In this document: positions 24,478 to 32,988 of the stretch, one piece after another
Position numbering within the stretch: the first letter of the stretch is position 1
Layout: each line of letters starts with the position of its first letter
Assembly: GCA_965248975.1 (NCBI GenBank)
Contig: CBDFKU010000020.1
Location: 186,001-250,000, forward strand
Length of the DNA stretch: 64,000 bases
Direction of reading: 5' to 3'
From: CBDFKU01 sp965248975
GTDB lineage: Bacteria; Chloroflexota; Dehalococcoidia; Lucifugimonadales; JAGWBF01
Program-made: the position numbers and the translations under genes
The notes under the pieces: model-generated
The model's input: the letters and a program-made list of their open reading frames with translations, nothing else
What the model was told of the DNA's origin: nothing
Database searches by the model: none

Positions 24478-25173
24478 CTAGGAGTTGGGTCCCTCCCGGG
24501 CCAGGGCCAGCCCCCATACGGACGCGGCCCCCGTGGCCTTCAAGGCCTTGGCGCAGGCGAACATGGTGCTTCCCGTGGTTACCACGTCGTCCACCAGGAT
24601 GAAGCTCCGTCCCGCGACATCGCCGACGCAGGTGAAGCTCCCTTCCACATTTCGCGCCCGCTCCGCGTGGGACAAACCGACCTGGGGAGGAGTGTCCCTG
24701 GTCCTGGTCAGAGCAGCCTCCTCCACCGGCAAGCCGGTCCGCTTGCCGACCTCCCGGGCCAGCAAGGTCGACTGATTGTACCCCCGTCTGCGGAGGCGTT
24801 TCTTGTGCAACGGCACCGGCACCAGGGCGCCCATCGGGGGCTTCGGTTCCAAGCATCGGGCAAGCAGTCCCCCTAAAGTGGGGGCCGCGGCCCGAACGTT
24901 GCGGTACTTGAGGGAGTGGACCCCTTCACGAATCGCGCCTTGCATCAGGTATGGCACCGTGATGCCCTCTAGCTGAGGAGGTCTGTGGGCGCATTCTATG
25001 CACACTCCGACCGTCGCCCCGGGCTGGGCACAAATACGACAGAAGGGCGGTTCAAGGCACGGCGCGGAGACGTTGCACGGAGGGCACAGGAAGCTGCCGT
25101 ACCCGCCGCACCCGAAGCAGCGGGGCGGGAAAAGTGTGTCCAGGGCTGCCATGCCGAGGCGGCGCAGCGCCAT
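24478..25173 (-). CDS. comF: ComF family phosphoribosyltransferase-like protein
   Basis: 231 residues. N-terminal zinc-ribbon cysteines (CFGCGGYGSFLCPPC, CRICAQPG, CIECAHRPP) are followed by a type I phosphoribosyltransferase domain with PRPP motif FILVDDVVTTGSTM. LHKKRLRRRGYNQSTLLAREVG is the ComF signature. Members act in natural transformation or DNA repair. ATG 25173 has GAGAGAGGG upstream; a GTG seven codons earlier is less likely. It converges tail to tail with the CNBD gene, 4 nt apart. Confidence 0.9.
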   Translation of the reverse strand: MALRRLGMAALDTLFPPRCFGCGGYGSFLCPPCNVSAPCLEPPFCRICAQPGATVGVCIECAHRPPQLEGITVPYLMQGAIREGVHSLKYRNVRAAAPTLGGLLARCLEPKPPMGALVPVPLHKKRLRRRGYNQSTLLAREVGKRTGLPVEEAALTRTRDTPPQVGLSHAERARNVEGSFTCVGDVAGRSFILVDDVVTTGSTMFACAKALKATGAASVWGLALAREGPNS

Positions 25174-25240
25174 GTGCCCTCTCTCACCAACCACGCCGTA
25201 AATCTACCCGTGTCCACGGCTCGAAGTCAATCTTTAGGAC

Positions 25241-25268
25241 TTGACATCCCTTCCGGCGACGGTATAAT
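25241..25268 (+). promoter_or_regulatory. Near-perfect sigma-70 promoter P1 in an AT-rich gap
   Basis: TTGACA (25241-25246), a 16-bp spacer and TATAAT (25263-25268): both hexamers are full consensus. It points right, away from comF, with the next gene 340 bp downstream. This begins a 436-bp stretch (25174-25609) with no coding gene. Confidence 0.75.
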
Positions 25269-25299
25269 TTTCCAGGATTCTTTCACATACTAACAATCT

Positions 25300-25372
25300 T
25301 TAGAGCGGCAGGGTCTCCCTGCTCCTGGGCCGACCATCACGGTTCCGTCCTTCTAACGTGACCTTGGTCGGC
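25300..25372 (+). ncRNA. Candidate structured RNA downstream of P1
   Basis: Two stem-loops follow the predicted start near 25275. The first is GCAGGG-TCT-CCCTGC (25308-25322). The second is GCCGACCA/TGGTCGGC (25329-25336 with 25365-25372), continued after a CCU bulge by TCACG/CGTGA (25337-25341 with 25357-25361), with a 15-nt loop. No open frame or T-run is obvious. It may be a small RNA or a structured leader of the HTH gene. Not a known family to me. Confidence 0.4.
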
Positions 25373-25409
25373 ATCTTCCATGACCTCACTTCAGAAACCC
25401 AACAAGGAC

Positions 25410-25439
25410 TTGACAATCAAACTTCGTACTATCCATAAT
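25410..25439 (+). promoter_or_regulatory. Second promoter P2 upstream of the HTH gene
   Basis: TTGACA (25410-25415), an 18-bp spacer and CATAAT (25434-25439). The -10 lies inside a perfect dyad. Confidence 0.55.
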
Positions 25440-25449
25440 TAATATGGAT
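25431..25449. promoter_or_regulatory. 19-bp perfect palindrome overlapping the P2 -10 box
   Basis: ATCCATA-ATTAA-TATGGAT. A repressor bound here would block P2. A TTGACA/TGTCAA-like pair (25410 and about 25473) adds a wider symmetry. The downstream HTH protein is the obvious candidate ligand, by inference. Confidence 0.5.
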
Positions 25450-25609
25450 TGGCTCTTAGATACTTGTGTCAAGGACAATTATCGTCTCTGGAGCTAGTGA
25501 TATCCGGGTTCTATAAAATGGTTTCGTCGCAATAGATAATCGAAGCTTCTAGTCCGGTTTGGAATTAAGGGCATGCTTACGAACAAGTTTCGGAAGGAGA
25601 TCGTCTTAG

Positions 25610-26104
25610 ATGGGAAGACGGCAGAAACGGCCCCTACGGGGGCTGACCGACAATGAGAGAGCCGAGCTGAATAGGGTGGCGGCCTCTCCCGACGATCGCG
25701 TTGAGCGGATAAGGAGGGCGCGGGTGATCTTGGCGGTGGCGGAGGGGAAGTCCTTTACCCAGGCCGCCAGGACGGCCCGCATGCGCAGCAGCAGCGGGGT
25801 TGCTGCCATAGTGCAGCGATTCCATGATCGGGGCCTCGAGGCGCTGGATACTCTGCCCGGCGCGGGTAGGCGGCCCATCTACAGCGCCGCCGAGCGGGAG
25901 ATGATCATGGCGGAGGTCCAGAGTCAGATCGAGCGTATGCCCTTCTGGTCGCTGTCGGCCTTGCAGCAGGCCCTTCGCCAGTCGTCCAGCGCCGTGCCCA
26001 GAGTCAGCGCCAAGACCATCGGCCAACTGCTCCGTGAGGCAGGCTACGCATGGGACGCCGCCTCCCACGGCTGGGTCCGCGAAGGGGTACAGGTCGCCGG
26101 CTAG
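25610..26104 (+). CDS. Stand-alone IS630-type helix-turn-helix protein (no transposase catalytic domain)
   Basis: 164 residues. The N-terminal half (RRARVILAVAEGKSFTQAAR, GVAAIVQRFHDRGLEALDTLPGAGRRPIYS) is the double HTH of IS630/Tc1-type transposases, and the second half (MPFWSLSALQQAL, VSAKTIGQLLREAGYAW) the linker helix domain. It stops after a Trp-rich tail (ASHGWVREG) where the DDE domain should start, and the following 50 bp hold no continuation. CGGAAGGAG precedes ATG 25610. It could be an IS630 OrfA-like remnant or a domesticated regulator; the promoter/operator region favours the latter. Confidence 0.7.
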   Translation: MGRRQKRPLRGLTDNERAELNRVAASPDDRVERIRRARVILAVAEGKSFTQAARTARMRSSSGVAAIVQRFHDRGLEALDTLPGAGRRPIYSAAEREMIMAEVQSQIERMPFWSLSALQQALRQSSSAVPRVSAKTIGQLLREAGYAWDAASHGWVREGVQVAG

Positions 26105-26156
26105 CTAGCTTCATCGCGGACCCAGGGCCGTCTTGGGGTCAGTCGCGTTTCTTGTG

Positions 26157-27053
26157 CTAAGGATCGACGTCGGGTTCCCCGATGCCCTGTCTTCGTTTCT
26201 TGAGGAACTCTTCCAGCTCCTTGACCATCTCCTCGGGCTTGGGCATGTCCGCCTTGAGCAGGGCGGAGGCGTCGTCGTATCGCTGTTCAAGCTTCCGGAC
26301 GTACGCGCCTAACTGAGTATCCGTGTCGGCGGCTTTCTCCACCTCCTGTTCGAAGATGGCGGCCGCGGAATCCAACTCGTCCAGCTTCAGCGACAGGTCC
26401 AGGATGCTGTTCAGACTGCTGACCAACGCGTGGCTCACCTTGTAGTTGGGCGCTGCCTGCAGGTAGTGGGGGATGTGTCCCCAGATGCCAGCGTACTGCA
26501 GCCCTCTGGTCGTACAGGCCTCCATCAGGGCGGAAGTGATGCCCGTTGGCCCCTGGTAGTTGGACGAGGTGATGGCCAGCTCTTCCAGGGCCGATCCCAG
26601 CTCCGGACCGTTGGCGGAGCCGCTGATTCTCGCTGGCCTGGTGTGGGGAACGGCGTCTAGGAGGGCTCCCAGGTTCATCACCGTATTTACTCCCCGAGTG
26701 ACAGCTTCGTCCAGAATGACCCGACAAAAGGTTTTCCATTTCAGGTTGGGCTCCACCCCGAGGAACAGCATGAGGCCCTGTGAAGGGCCCTCCCCTGCTC
26801 CGTAGAAGAACTCGTTGGCCGGCCACCGCACAACCCGCTTACCGTCGCCGGTAAAGCTGGTCATGGGCCGGACCTCGGTAAAGTCGTAGAACTCCTCGGG
26901 GTCGATGCCGGCGAACTTCTTCGCCTGGAGCTTGCGGATCAAGTACTGGAGGCCCCCGGTGGCGCTTTCCCCGGCGTCAGGCCACCCACCGAAGGCCGTG
27001 ATCAGGTACCTTGCCTGATCGGGGATTTTCGAGTGCACCGTCAGATATTCCAT
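26157..27053 (-). CDS. PAC2 family protein
   Basis: 298 residues from ATG 27053 (MEYLTVHSKIPDQARYLITAFGGWPDAGESATGG). WPANEFFYG, LMLFLGVEPNLKW, NLGALLDAVPHTRPARISG, YQGPTGITSALMEACTTRG and WGHIPHYLQAAPN match the PAC2 (proteasome assembly chaperone-like) family common in actinobacteria and some Chloroflexota. The biochemical role in bacteria is not established. The C-terminal 100 residues are helical and charged. An upstream ATG at 27104 is not supported by homology. Confidence 0.85.
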   Translation of the reverse strand: MEYLTVHSKIPDQARYLITAFGGWPDAGESATGGLQYLIRKLQAKKFAGIDPEEFYDFTEVRPMTSFTGDGKRVVRWPANEFFYGAGEGPSQGLMLFLGVEPNLKWKTFCRVILDEAVTRGVNTVMNLGALLDAVPHTRPARISGSANGPELGSALEELAITSSNYQGPTGITSALMEACTTRGLQYAGIWGHIPHYLQAAPNYKVSHALVSSLNSILDLSLKLDELDSAAAIFEQEVEKAADTDTQLGAYVRKLEQRYDDASALLKADMPKPEEMVKELEEFLKKRRQGIGEPDVDP

Positions 27054-27164
27054 AATCAGCTCGTGCCTGAGTCGAATCGCGTAACAGCAGTCGGGATTAT
27101 ACACCCTTCGGCGTTAGCGAGATAACCGCATCGAGAGGACCAGGGTCCCGATGCCTCGATTTTT

Positions 27165-27236
27165 ACCGTGGAGCACGCAGAGAACGCTGAGAATTTATAT
27201 TTTTCTCCGCGACCTCGGCGCTCTCAGCGGTGGTTT
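27165..27236. repeat. Intergenic inverted repeat with ~10-12 nt internal periodicity
   Basis: Left arm ACCGTGGAGCACGCAGAG.. continuing AACGCTGAGAA, and right arm read in reverse ACCACCGCTGAGAGCGCCGAG. Both follow an ACC-n-C-n-GAG-nn-CGC-n-GAG pattern around an AT-rich centre. It resembles intergenic repeats seen in many unrelated bacteria. No gene lies in this 228-bp gap. Confidence 0.4.
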
Positions 27237-27281
27237 TCTAGAGGCCGCCTGTCGAGGCTCCGCATAGCAGAGCGTCCCGAG

Positions 27282-28724
27282 CTAAATCACCAGTATCTCC
27301 ATGAATTCGTCCACCGGCATGGACTCCAGTCGCTGGCGGTCGAGGCAGAGGTCCATGATGGCCTCGGCCCGCCGGACCGGAAAACGGGACATAAGATTGG
27401 CACGAAACTTCCCTAGCAGCAACGGAATGCCCTCGTCGCGACGCCGGCGGTGGCCCAGGGGGTAATCCACTACCACCTTGTCCGTGGCGGAGCCGTCTTT
27501 GAAGCGGACCTGCACCGAGTTGGCGATGGATCGTTTTTCCGGGTCCAGGTACTCCCTGCTGAACCGCGGGTCCTCCACCACCGTCATCTTGTCCCTGAGG
27601 GCGTCGATGCGAGGGTCGGCGGCTATCTCCGATTCGTAATGCGCCGACGTGACCTCTCCAAAGATCAGACCGATGGCCACCATGTACTGCAGCGAGTGGT
27701 CACGATCGGCAGGATTGTAAAGGGGACCGGTCTTGTCGATGATGCGCACCGCCGACTCCTGGCTGCCTATGGTAACCGACTCGACTTCGTCCAGGCGGTC
27801 CTTCACCTCCCCATGTAGCTGGAGGGCGCACTCCACCCCGGTCTGGGCGTGGAACTCCGCAGGGAAGGAGACCTTGAAGAGCACGTTCTCCATGACATAG
27901 GAGCCGTAGGGACGTTCCTGGACCAGGGGCACCCCCCTGAGCAGGGCGTCGGAAAACCCCCACGTGCCGGCGGTTAAGGATGAAGGGTAGCCCATCTCTC
28001 CCGCCAGGGCCACCAGCCCCAGCCACACGGCTCGGCTGGCTGCGTCGGCAGCGGCCCACGACTTTCGGGACCCGGCATTGGGTGCGTGCCGGTATACCCG
28101 CAGGCTGCTACCGTCGATCCATGCGTTGGACACGGCATTGGATATCTCTTCCGCTCCTCCGCCCAGCAACCCCGTCGCCACCGCCGTCGAGGCCACCCTG
28201 ACCAGCAGGATGTGGTCCATGCCCGCCCGGTTCAGGCTGTTTCCCAGGGACAGGACGCCCTGGATCTCGTAAGCCTTGATCAGCGCGGTGAGGACGTCGC
28301 GCATTGTGAGCCTGCCACCGCCCTCGGCCCTGGCCCGCCGGTCTATGTAGTCGGCGCTGGCCAGGATGGAGCCCAGGTTGTCGGAGGGGTGTCCCCATTC
28401 GGAGGCCAAAAATGTGTCGTTGAAGTCCAGCCAGCGGACCATACAGCCGATGTTGAATGCCCCCCAAACCGGATCCAGCTCGAACTGGGTGCCCGGGACG
28501 CGTACCCCAAGGGGTACCTGGGTTCCGGGTACGATAGGTCCGAGGAGCTTGGTGCACTCTGGGGCGCTCAATGCAAGCAGCCCGCAGCCCAGGGCGTCCA
28601 TGAAAGCGTATCGCGCCGTGTCGTAGGCCAGGTCGCTATCGATGGCACCGTCGGCGACATAGCTGCCGATATCCACCAGGATCTGGTCCGTGTTGGGTCG
28701 GATGCTGGACTTGGTCGCGGTCAC
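27282..28724 (-). CDS. MmgE/PrpD family dehydratase
   Basis: 480 residues from GTG 28724, placed by AAGGAGG 6 nt upstream. DTARYAFMDALGCGLLAL, WLDFNDTFLASEWGHPSDNLGSILA, HILLVRVASTAVATGLLGG, SNAWIDGSSLRVYRHAP, AADAASRAVWLGLVA and FSREYLDPEKRSIANSVQV match the 2-methylcitrate dehydratase/aconitate decarboxylase family. It probably dehydrates a tricarboxylic acid. The GTGA start overlaps the stop of the SRAP gene by 4 nt. The citrate synthase and PEP-mutase lyases elsewhere in the window would complete a methylcitrate-type route, but they are not linked. Confidence 0.87.
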   Translation of the reverse strand: MTATKSSIRPNTDQILVDIGSYVADGAIDSDLAYDTARYAFMDALGCGLLALSAPECTKLLGPIVPGTQVPLGVRVPGTQFELDPVWGAFNIGCMVRWLDFNDTFLASEWGHPSDNLGSILASADYIDRRARAEGGGRLTMRDVLTALIKAYEIQGVLSLGNSLNRAGMDHILLVRVASTAVATGLLGGGAEEISNAVSNAWIDGSSLRVYRHAPNAGSRKSWAAADAASRAVWLGLVALAGEMGYPSSLTAGTWGFSDALLRGVPLVQERPYGSYVMENVLFKVSFPAEFHAQTGVECALQLHGEVKDRLDEVESVTIGSQESAVRIIDKTGPLYNPADRDHSLQYMVAIGLIFGEVTSAHYESEIAADPRIDALRDKMTVVEDPRFSREYLDPEKRSIANSVQVRFKDGSATDKVVVDYPLGHRRRRDEGIPLLLGKFRANLMSRFPVRRAEAIMDLCLDRQRLESMPVDEFMEILVI

Positions 28725-29442
28725 CGTATGCCTCCTTGCAGTTCGCTCTTGAGGTCCGTGGTTAGCATCGGCAGCATGGCCGCCGGCGCGATGCACTCGG
28801 GACCGGTGTTCTTGGGCGAGTTCACCAGGGCCGAGACCAGATGGGATTCCATGGATTCCCCGGGGAAGGGTGCCAGGAGGGGCCTCAGTACCTCCTGGTC
28901 TTCGGTCATAGGGTCGAGCCACAGGGCCTCGGCCTCGTCGGGCAGAATTACGGGCATCTGGTCATGGACGGGCTCTACGAGGGAGTTGGGGTCCGTGGTG
29001 ATGATGGTGCACGACCGCACGATCTCTCCGGAGGGAGCCTTCCACCACTCCCACAGGCCGGCGAAGGCGAAGGGCTCGTGGGACCTCAGGGAGACGTACA
29101 GCGGCGCCTTCCCTTTCCCGCCCTTGCCCCACTCGAAGAACCCGTCCCCCAGGACAAGGCAGCGGCGCTTCCGGTAGGCTGTACGGAAGGCCGCCCTGCT
29201 CTCCAGGGTCTCGGCCTTGGCGTTGATCATCTTGTGCCCGCCGGACAGGTCCTTGGACCAGGACGGCACCAGGCCCCAACGCATGTACCGGGCTTGCCTT
29301 CGCCACCGCGGTTGGCGACCGTTAGCACCTCCTGAGTGGGAACCACGTTGTAGTTCGGCTCGTAATCCAGGTGCTCGGCCCGGAACCCGAACCGCAGTTG
29401 GAGGTCGTCCAGGCTCGACGTGAGAGTAAATCTGCCGCACAT
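28721..29442 (-). pseudogene. SRAP peptidase (YedK/HMCES family) gene with a frameshift
   Basis: The N-terminus MCGRFTLTSSLDDLQLRF (catalytic Cys2) and PNYNVVPTQEVLTVANRGGEG are in one frame. RYMRWGLVPSWSKDLSGG, INAKAETLESRAAFRTAYRK, CLVLGDGFFEWG and PVHDQMPVILP (active-site His) are in another. The switch is at about 29288-29294, in the codons for GKP-RYMRW, and one missing C in a CCC run explains it. The family crosslinks to abasic sites in single-stranded DNA. It is either a real mutation or an assembly error; downstream codons look fully conserved. Confidence 0.8.
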
Positions 29443-29574
29443 GGTTCGCAGTAAGCGCCTCCTGGTTATGCCAGAAGCTCCGACGGGCCCATTGTGCCAC
29501 ATAGGGTAAACAGGTTCAAGGGAATCCTCCTGTCCGGTATTTTGGGGAGAACCCCGAAGGGCCTGGCCCGTCTG

Positions 29575-29603
29575 TTGACTCGGGTTTGGGCAGTACCTAT
29601 AAT
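29575..29603 (+). promoter_or_regulatory. Promoter of the CitE-like/CoA-transferase operon
   Basis: TTGACT (29575-29580), a 17-bp spacer and TATAAT (29598-29603), 37 bp upstream of the start codon. Confidence 0.8.
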
Positions 29604-29640
29604 TGCCCCATTCCCCACTGCTTCGCCAAGGAGGCCACCT

Positions 29641-30564
29641 ATGCCCATTCGGACCTTTCTCTACACCCCCGGAAATGAGCCCCGGAAGGTCAGCAAGGTG
29701 GGTACCTTTGGCAACGACGCCGTCATCCTGGACCTGGAGGACGCCGTGGCCATCGACGAGAAGGTTAGCGCCAGGGCCGCGGTGAGGGAGGCGATCCCAT
29801 CGGTCAAGGCCAATGGATGCAAGGTCTTCGTCCGTATCAACCCCTTCGGCCAGAAGACGGACTTCTCGGTAGAGTACGGCGCCGACGATATACAGGCCAT
29901 TGTGTGCCCCGAGTTGGATGGCATCGTGGCCCCCAAGGTGGAGTCGGCCGACGAGTTGGTCCAGATGGACGCCCTGCTCCGGGAGCAAGAGCGGAGCCAG
30001 GGGATTCTCGAGGGTTCATTGATCATCGAGCCCATAATCGAAACCGCCCTGGGGCTGATGAACGCCTTCGACATCGCCCGCAGTGTCCCCAGAGTGCGAT
30101 CCCTGCACTTCGGCGGTGGCGACTTCACCAGGGACATGAGCATAGAATGGTCCCGCGACGAGGCGGAGCTCAGCTACGTCCGCTCCAGGATCGCCGTGGT
30201 TTCCCGGGCGGCGGGGATCGAGCCGCCGACGGACACTGTGTGGGTGCGGCTGGACGACGATGAGGGCCTGGCCGAGTCGGCGTGGCGAGCAAGGCGGATG
30301 GGATTCCAGGGCAAAAGCTGCATTCATCCTCGGCAGATTCCCATAGTCAACGGCGTTTTCTCCTACGTGTCCCCCGAAGAGCTGGCCCAGGCCAAGAGCA
30401 TCCTGGAAGCGTGGGAAGAGGCCCAGGCCAGGGGCAGCGCCTCGATCCGGGTCAACGGCGAGTTCGTGGACTACCCCATCATCGAGAAGGCCCAGAAGGT
30501 GCTCAAGCGCCATGCCGAAGGCCAGAAGGACACGGCTTTGGAGGACAGAGTTGCCGCCGGCTGA
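29641..30564 (+). CDS. HpcH/HpaI aldolase / citrate lyase beta-like (CitE) lyase
   Basis: 307 residues from ATG 29641 (AAGGAGG 7 nt upstream). RTFLYTPGNEPRKVSKV, DAVILDLEDAVAIDEK (acidic Mg motif), KVFVRINPFGQ, GIVAPKVESADELV, LIIEPIIETALGLMN and HFGGGDFTRDM are the CitE/malyl-CoA lyase core, and GFQGKSCIHPRQIPIVN the C-terminal lid. It cleaves or forms a 3-hydroxyacyl-CoA such as malyl-CoA or citramalyl-CoA. It overlaps a CoA-transferase by 14 nt, which would supply the CoA thioester. Confidence 0.9.
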   Translation: MPIRTFLYTPGNEPRKVSKVGTFGNDAVILDLEDAVAIDEKVSARAAVREAIPSVKANGCKVFVRINPFGQKTDFSVEYGADDIQAIVCPELDGIVAPKVESADELVQMDALLREQERSQGILEGSLIIEPIIETALGLMNAFDIARSVPRVRSLHFGGGDFTRDMSIEWSRDEAELSYVRSRIAVVSRAAGIEPPTDTVWVRLDDDEGLAESAWRARRMGFQGKSCIHPRQIPIVNGVFSYVSPEELAQAKSILEAWEEAQARGSASIRVNGEFVDYPIIEKAQKVLKRHAEGQKDTALEDRVAAG

Positions 30565-31771
30565 CGTCGACCCTCAAGGAGTTCCGGCCCTGCAGGGCCT
30601 AAGGGTCTTGGACCTGGCCACCTTCATCGCGGCCCCCTTCTGCGCCACTCTGATGAGCGAGTTCGGGGCCGAGGTCATCAAGGTGGAGATGCCGGGCCAG
30701 GGAGACCCTCTGCGCCAGTTGGGCGAGAAGCACAACGGCGTCGGCCTGATGTGGGCCCAAGAAGACCGCAACAAGAAGGGCATAACCTGCGACCTGAGGA
30801 ACCCCCGGGGCCAGGAGATCATCAAGGAGCTGGTTAAGCAGTCCGACGTCCTGGTGGAGAACTTCAGGCCGGGTACCATCGAGCGGTGGAATCTGGGGTA
30901 CGACGTCCTGGAAGAGGTGAACCCCCGGCTGGTAATGGTGCGCATCTCGGCCTACGGCCAGACGGGCCCCTACCGGCACAAGGCCGGCTTCGGCAGGGTG
31001 GCTCAGGCCTTCGGCGGCCTGACCTACCTGGCGGGCTACCCGGACTTGCCTCCTGTCAACCCCGGCTCGGCCACCATCGCGGATTATCTGGCGGGCCTCT
31101 TCGCCGCCTTTTCCACCATGGTGGCCCTAGAGGAACGCCACCGCACCGGCAAGGGCCAGTGCATCGACATCTCCTTGTTCGAGGGGATCTTCCGCATCAT
31201 GGACAACCTGGCCTCGGCCTACGACAAGCTGGGCATCGTGCGGGAGCGCATCGGCACCGGCACCGCCCATACTGTCCCCCATAACCACTACCCGACCAGG
31301 GATGGCAAGTGGGTGGCCATCGCATGTACCAGCGACCGCATCTTTCGGAGACTGGCCAAGGCCATGGGTCAGGAGGAGCTGGGGGAAGACCCCAGGTACA
31401 GCACCGGCGCCGCCAGGGTGCAGCACCGGGAAGAGGTGGACGGGATGGTGTCGGAGTTCACCAGCTCCTACGACATGGACGACCTCACCGACCTGCTGGA
31501 TACGGAAGAGGTGCCCGTGGGCGCCATCAATAACATCGCCGACATCTTTCAGAACCCTCAATTCCAGGCCAGGGGGTCCATCATCGAGGTGGACGACCCG
31601 GTGCTGGGTACGGTGAAGATGCCCGGCGTGGTACCCAGGCTAAGCCGGACCCCCGGGCAGGTCGAGCATCTGGCGCCATCTCTGGGCCAGCACAACGACG
31701 AGATCTATGGTGGGCTACTGGGCTACGGCCCCGAAAAGATAGCCTCCCTCAAGGAAGAGGGGGTCATCTAG
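30551..31771 (+). CDS. CaiB/BaiF family (class III) CoA-transferase
   Basis: 406 residues. Start TTG 30551 is chosen because GGAGG ends 6 nt before it, and it overlaps the lyase gene by 14 nt. LQGLRVLDLATFIAAPFCATLMSEFGAEVIKVE is the family entry; NPGSATIADYLAGLFAA bears the active-site Asp that forms the acyl anhydride. WVAIACTSDRIFRRLA and the LSRTPGQVEHLAPSLGQHN tail complete it. It moves CoA between carboxylic acids, probably activating the substrate of the CitE-like lyase. Confidence 0.92.
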   Translation: MPPADVDPQGVPALQGLRVLDLATFIAAPFCATLMSEFGAEVIKVEMPGQGDPLRQLGEKHNGVGLMWAQEDRNKKGITCDLRNPRGQEIIKELVKQSDVLVENFRPGTIERWNLGYDVLEEVNPRLVMVRISAYGQTGPYRHKAGFGRVAQAFGGLTYLAGYPDLPPVNPGSATIADYLAGLFAAFSTMVALEERHRTGKGQCIDISLFEGIFRIMDNLASAYDKLGIVRERIGTGTAHTVPHNHYPTRDGKWVAIACTSDRIFRRLAKAMGQEELGEDPRYSTGAARVQHREEVDGMVSEFTSSYDMDDLTDLLDTEEVPVGAINNIADIFQNPQFQARGSIIEVDDPVLGTVKMPGVVPRLSRTPGQVEHLAPSLGQHNDEIYGGLLGYGPEKIASLKEEGVI

Positions 31772-31807
31772 GCTCGCCGGCCAACTAGTTTGTGGGCGAG
31801 CCTAGGT

Positions 31808-31888
31808 TCCCTTCCCCCTTGATGGGGGAAGGCTAGGATGGGGGTGATTGGCCCCCCACCTTAATCCTCCCCCGAAGGGGGGAGGAGA
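31808..31888. repeat. Intergenic repeat, family B copy 1
   Basis: Two hairpins in tandem: CTTCCCCCTTGATGGGGGAAG, then after GGATGGGGGTGA..CCCCCCACC a CCTCCCCCGAAGGGGGGAGG hairpin. Copies are near 44984, 47279 (partial) and 48269. Confidence 0.75.
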
Positions 31889-31948
31889 CTAATCGAATCC
31901 CCAGGGTCTGGACGTGGGACATCTTTGGACGAAAGGGAGGTACAGCCA

Positions 31949-32488
31949 ATGAAGTGGGTAACGACGGAAAACGTGCACCTGGACCGCGTGGCGTGCCCGT
32001 GGCTGATCCGCAGGTTCATCGACCCCGACGCCGAGTTCCTGTTCGTACCCCGGGACAAGCAGGACCAGCTACCGGAAGGGGCCACCCCCTTCTCCATCGT
32101 CAGCGCTGAGCTGGGGCCCCATGACGCCGGGGAGACCACCTTCCACAAGATCATACGAAAACACAACCTGGATGACCCGGCCCTGGCGATAATGGCCACC
32201 GTCGTTGGCTCGGGCGTCCACCACGCCCTGCATAAGGGCAAGGACGACGAGAACGACGTGGAGGCACTGGAAGGCATCGGCCTGGACGCGCTGTCCGAGG
32301 GGATGATGCTGACCTCCGAGGGCGACCTGGGCAACATCGATACCAGCATGGCCATGTACGACGCTCTCTACGCCTTCTGCAGGGCTCACATCCTGGTGAA
32401 AGAGGACCCCTCCCTATCCGAGCATAACCTCTTGCAGCGGGCGAAACTGATGAGGCCCAAGATCGCGGCCGCGCTGGCTCGGAAGTAG
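31949..32488 (+). CDS. ChrB-like chromate resistance domain protein
   Basis: 179 residues from ATG 31949 (GGGAGG upstream). MKWVTTENVHLDRVACPWLIRRFIDPDAEFLFVP is the entry of the ChrB C-terminal domain, also found as a stand-alone protein; FHKIIRKHNLDDPAL, MATVVGSGVHHAL and MYDALYAFCRAHIL follow. ChrB is linked to chromate sensing or reduction, but no chrA transporter is nearby, so the role here is open. Confidence 0.82.
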   Translation: MKWVTTENVHLDRVACPWLIRRFIDPDAEFLFVPRDKQDQLPEGATPFSIVSAELGPHDAGETTFHKIIRKHNLDDPALAIMATVVGSGVHHALHKGKDDENDVEALEGIGLDALSEGMMLTSEGDLGNIDTSMAMYDALYAFCRAHILVKEDPSLSEHNLLQRAKLMRPKIAAALARK

Positions 32489-32520
32489 CGGGCTCCATCG
32501 AGTCGACGCGGGGACGAGGC

Positions 32521-32898
32521 TTGAGGCCCAGGGCCGCTCTGGTTCTGGGACCGGTTCTGGTGCTGGTAACCCTGCTCACCGCCTGTGGGGACGGCTCCAG
32601 TCCCGAGGCGACGGTGCGCCAGTACTTCCGCAGCCTGGAGGCCGGCGATTCGGAACGGCTGGCCGCCACCTTCCTGCCCGAACTGGGCGAGAGCTTGCGG
32701 GATGCCACCTTGCCCGAAATCTCGTTCGAGAATCTCAGCATCGAGAGGATATCAAAGGCTCAGGATACAGTGGAGGTCGCTGCTGAGTTCGACACGGACT
32801 TCCCCACAGATGCGCATCTCAAAGTACGGATCGTCCTGGTAAAGAGGGACGGCGAATGGCTGATCTCCAGCTTCGAGGCCGCGCCCCCGGATGCTTAA
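32521..32898 (+). CDS. Small lipoprotein with NTF2-like (DUF4878-type) fold
   Basis: 125 residues from TTG 32521. Basic MRPR, hydrophobic core ALVLGPVLVLVTLL and lipobox LTAC (Cys 22) mark a type II signal peptide, so the mature protein is membrane-tethered outside. SPEATVRQYFRSLEAGDSERLAATFLPEL and VKRDGEWLISSFEA are typical of DUF4878/NTF2-like lipoproteins. It lies 32 nt after the ChrB-like gene and before a strong terminator, so it closes that operon. Confidence 0.78.
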   Translation: MRPRAALVLGPVLVLVTLLTACGDGSSPEATVRQYFRSLEAGDSERLAATFLPELGESLRDATLPEISFENLSIERISKAQDTVEVAAEFDTDFPTDAHLKVRIVLVKRDGEWLISSFEAAPPDA

Positions 32899-32927
32899 CT
32901 CAGGACCACCAAAGACCTAGGACGTAG

Positions 32928-32960
32928 AAGAAGAGCCCCCGGCTACCGGGGGCTCTTCTT
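32928..32960. terminator. Bidirectional intrinsic terminator
   Basis: 15-bp perfect stem AAGAAGAGCCCCCGG / CCGGGGGCTCTTCTT with a 3-nt loop. T-rich sequence follows on the plus strand. Confidence 0.9.
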
Positions 32961-32988
32961 TCTGTTTCAGTGTCGACGCCGGTCCTGG

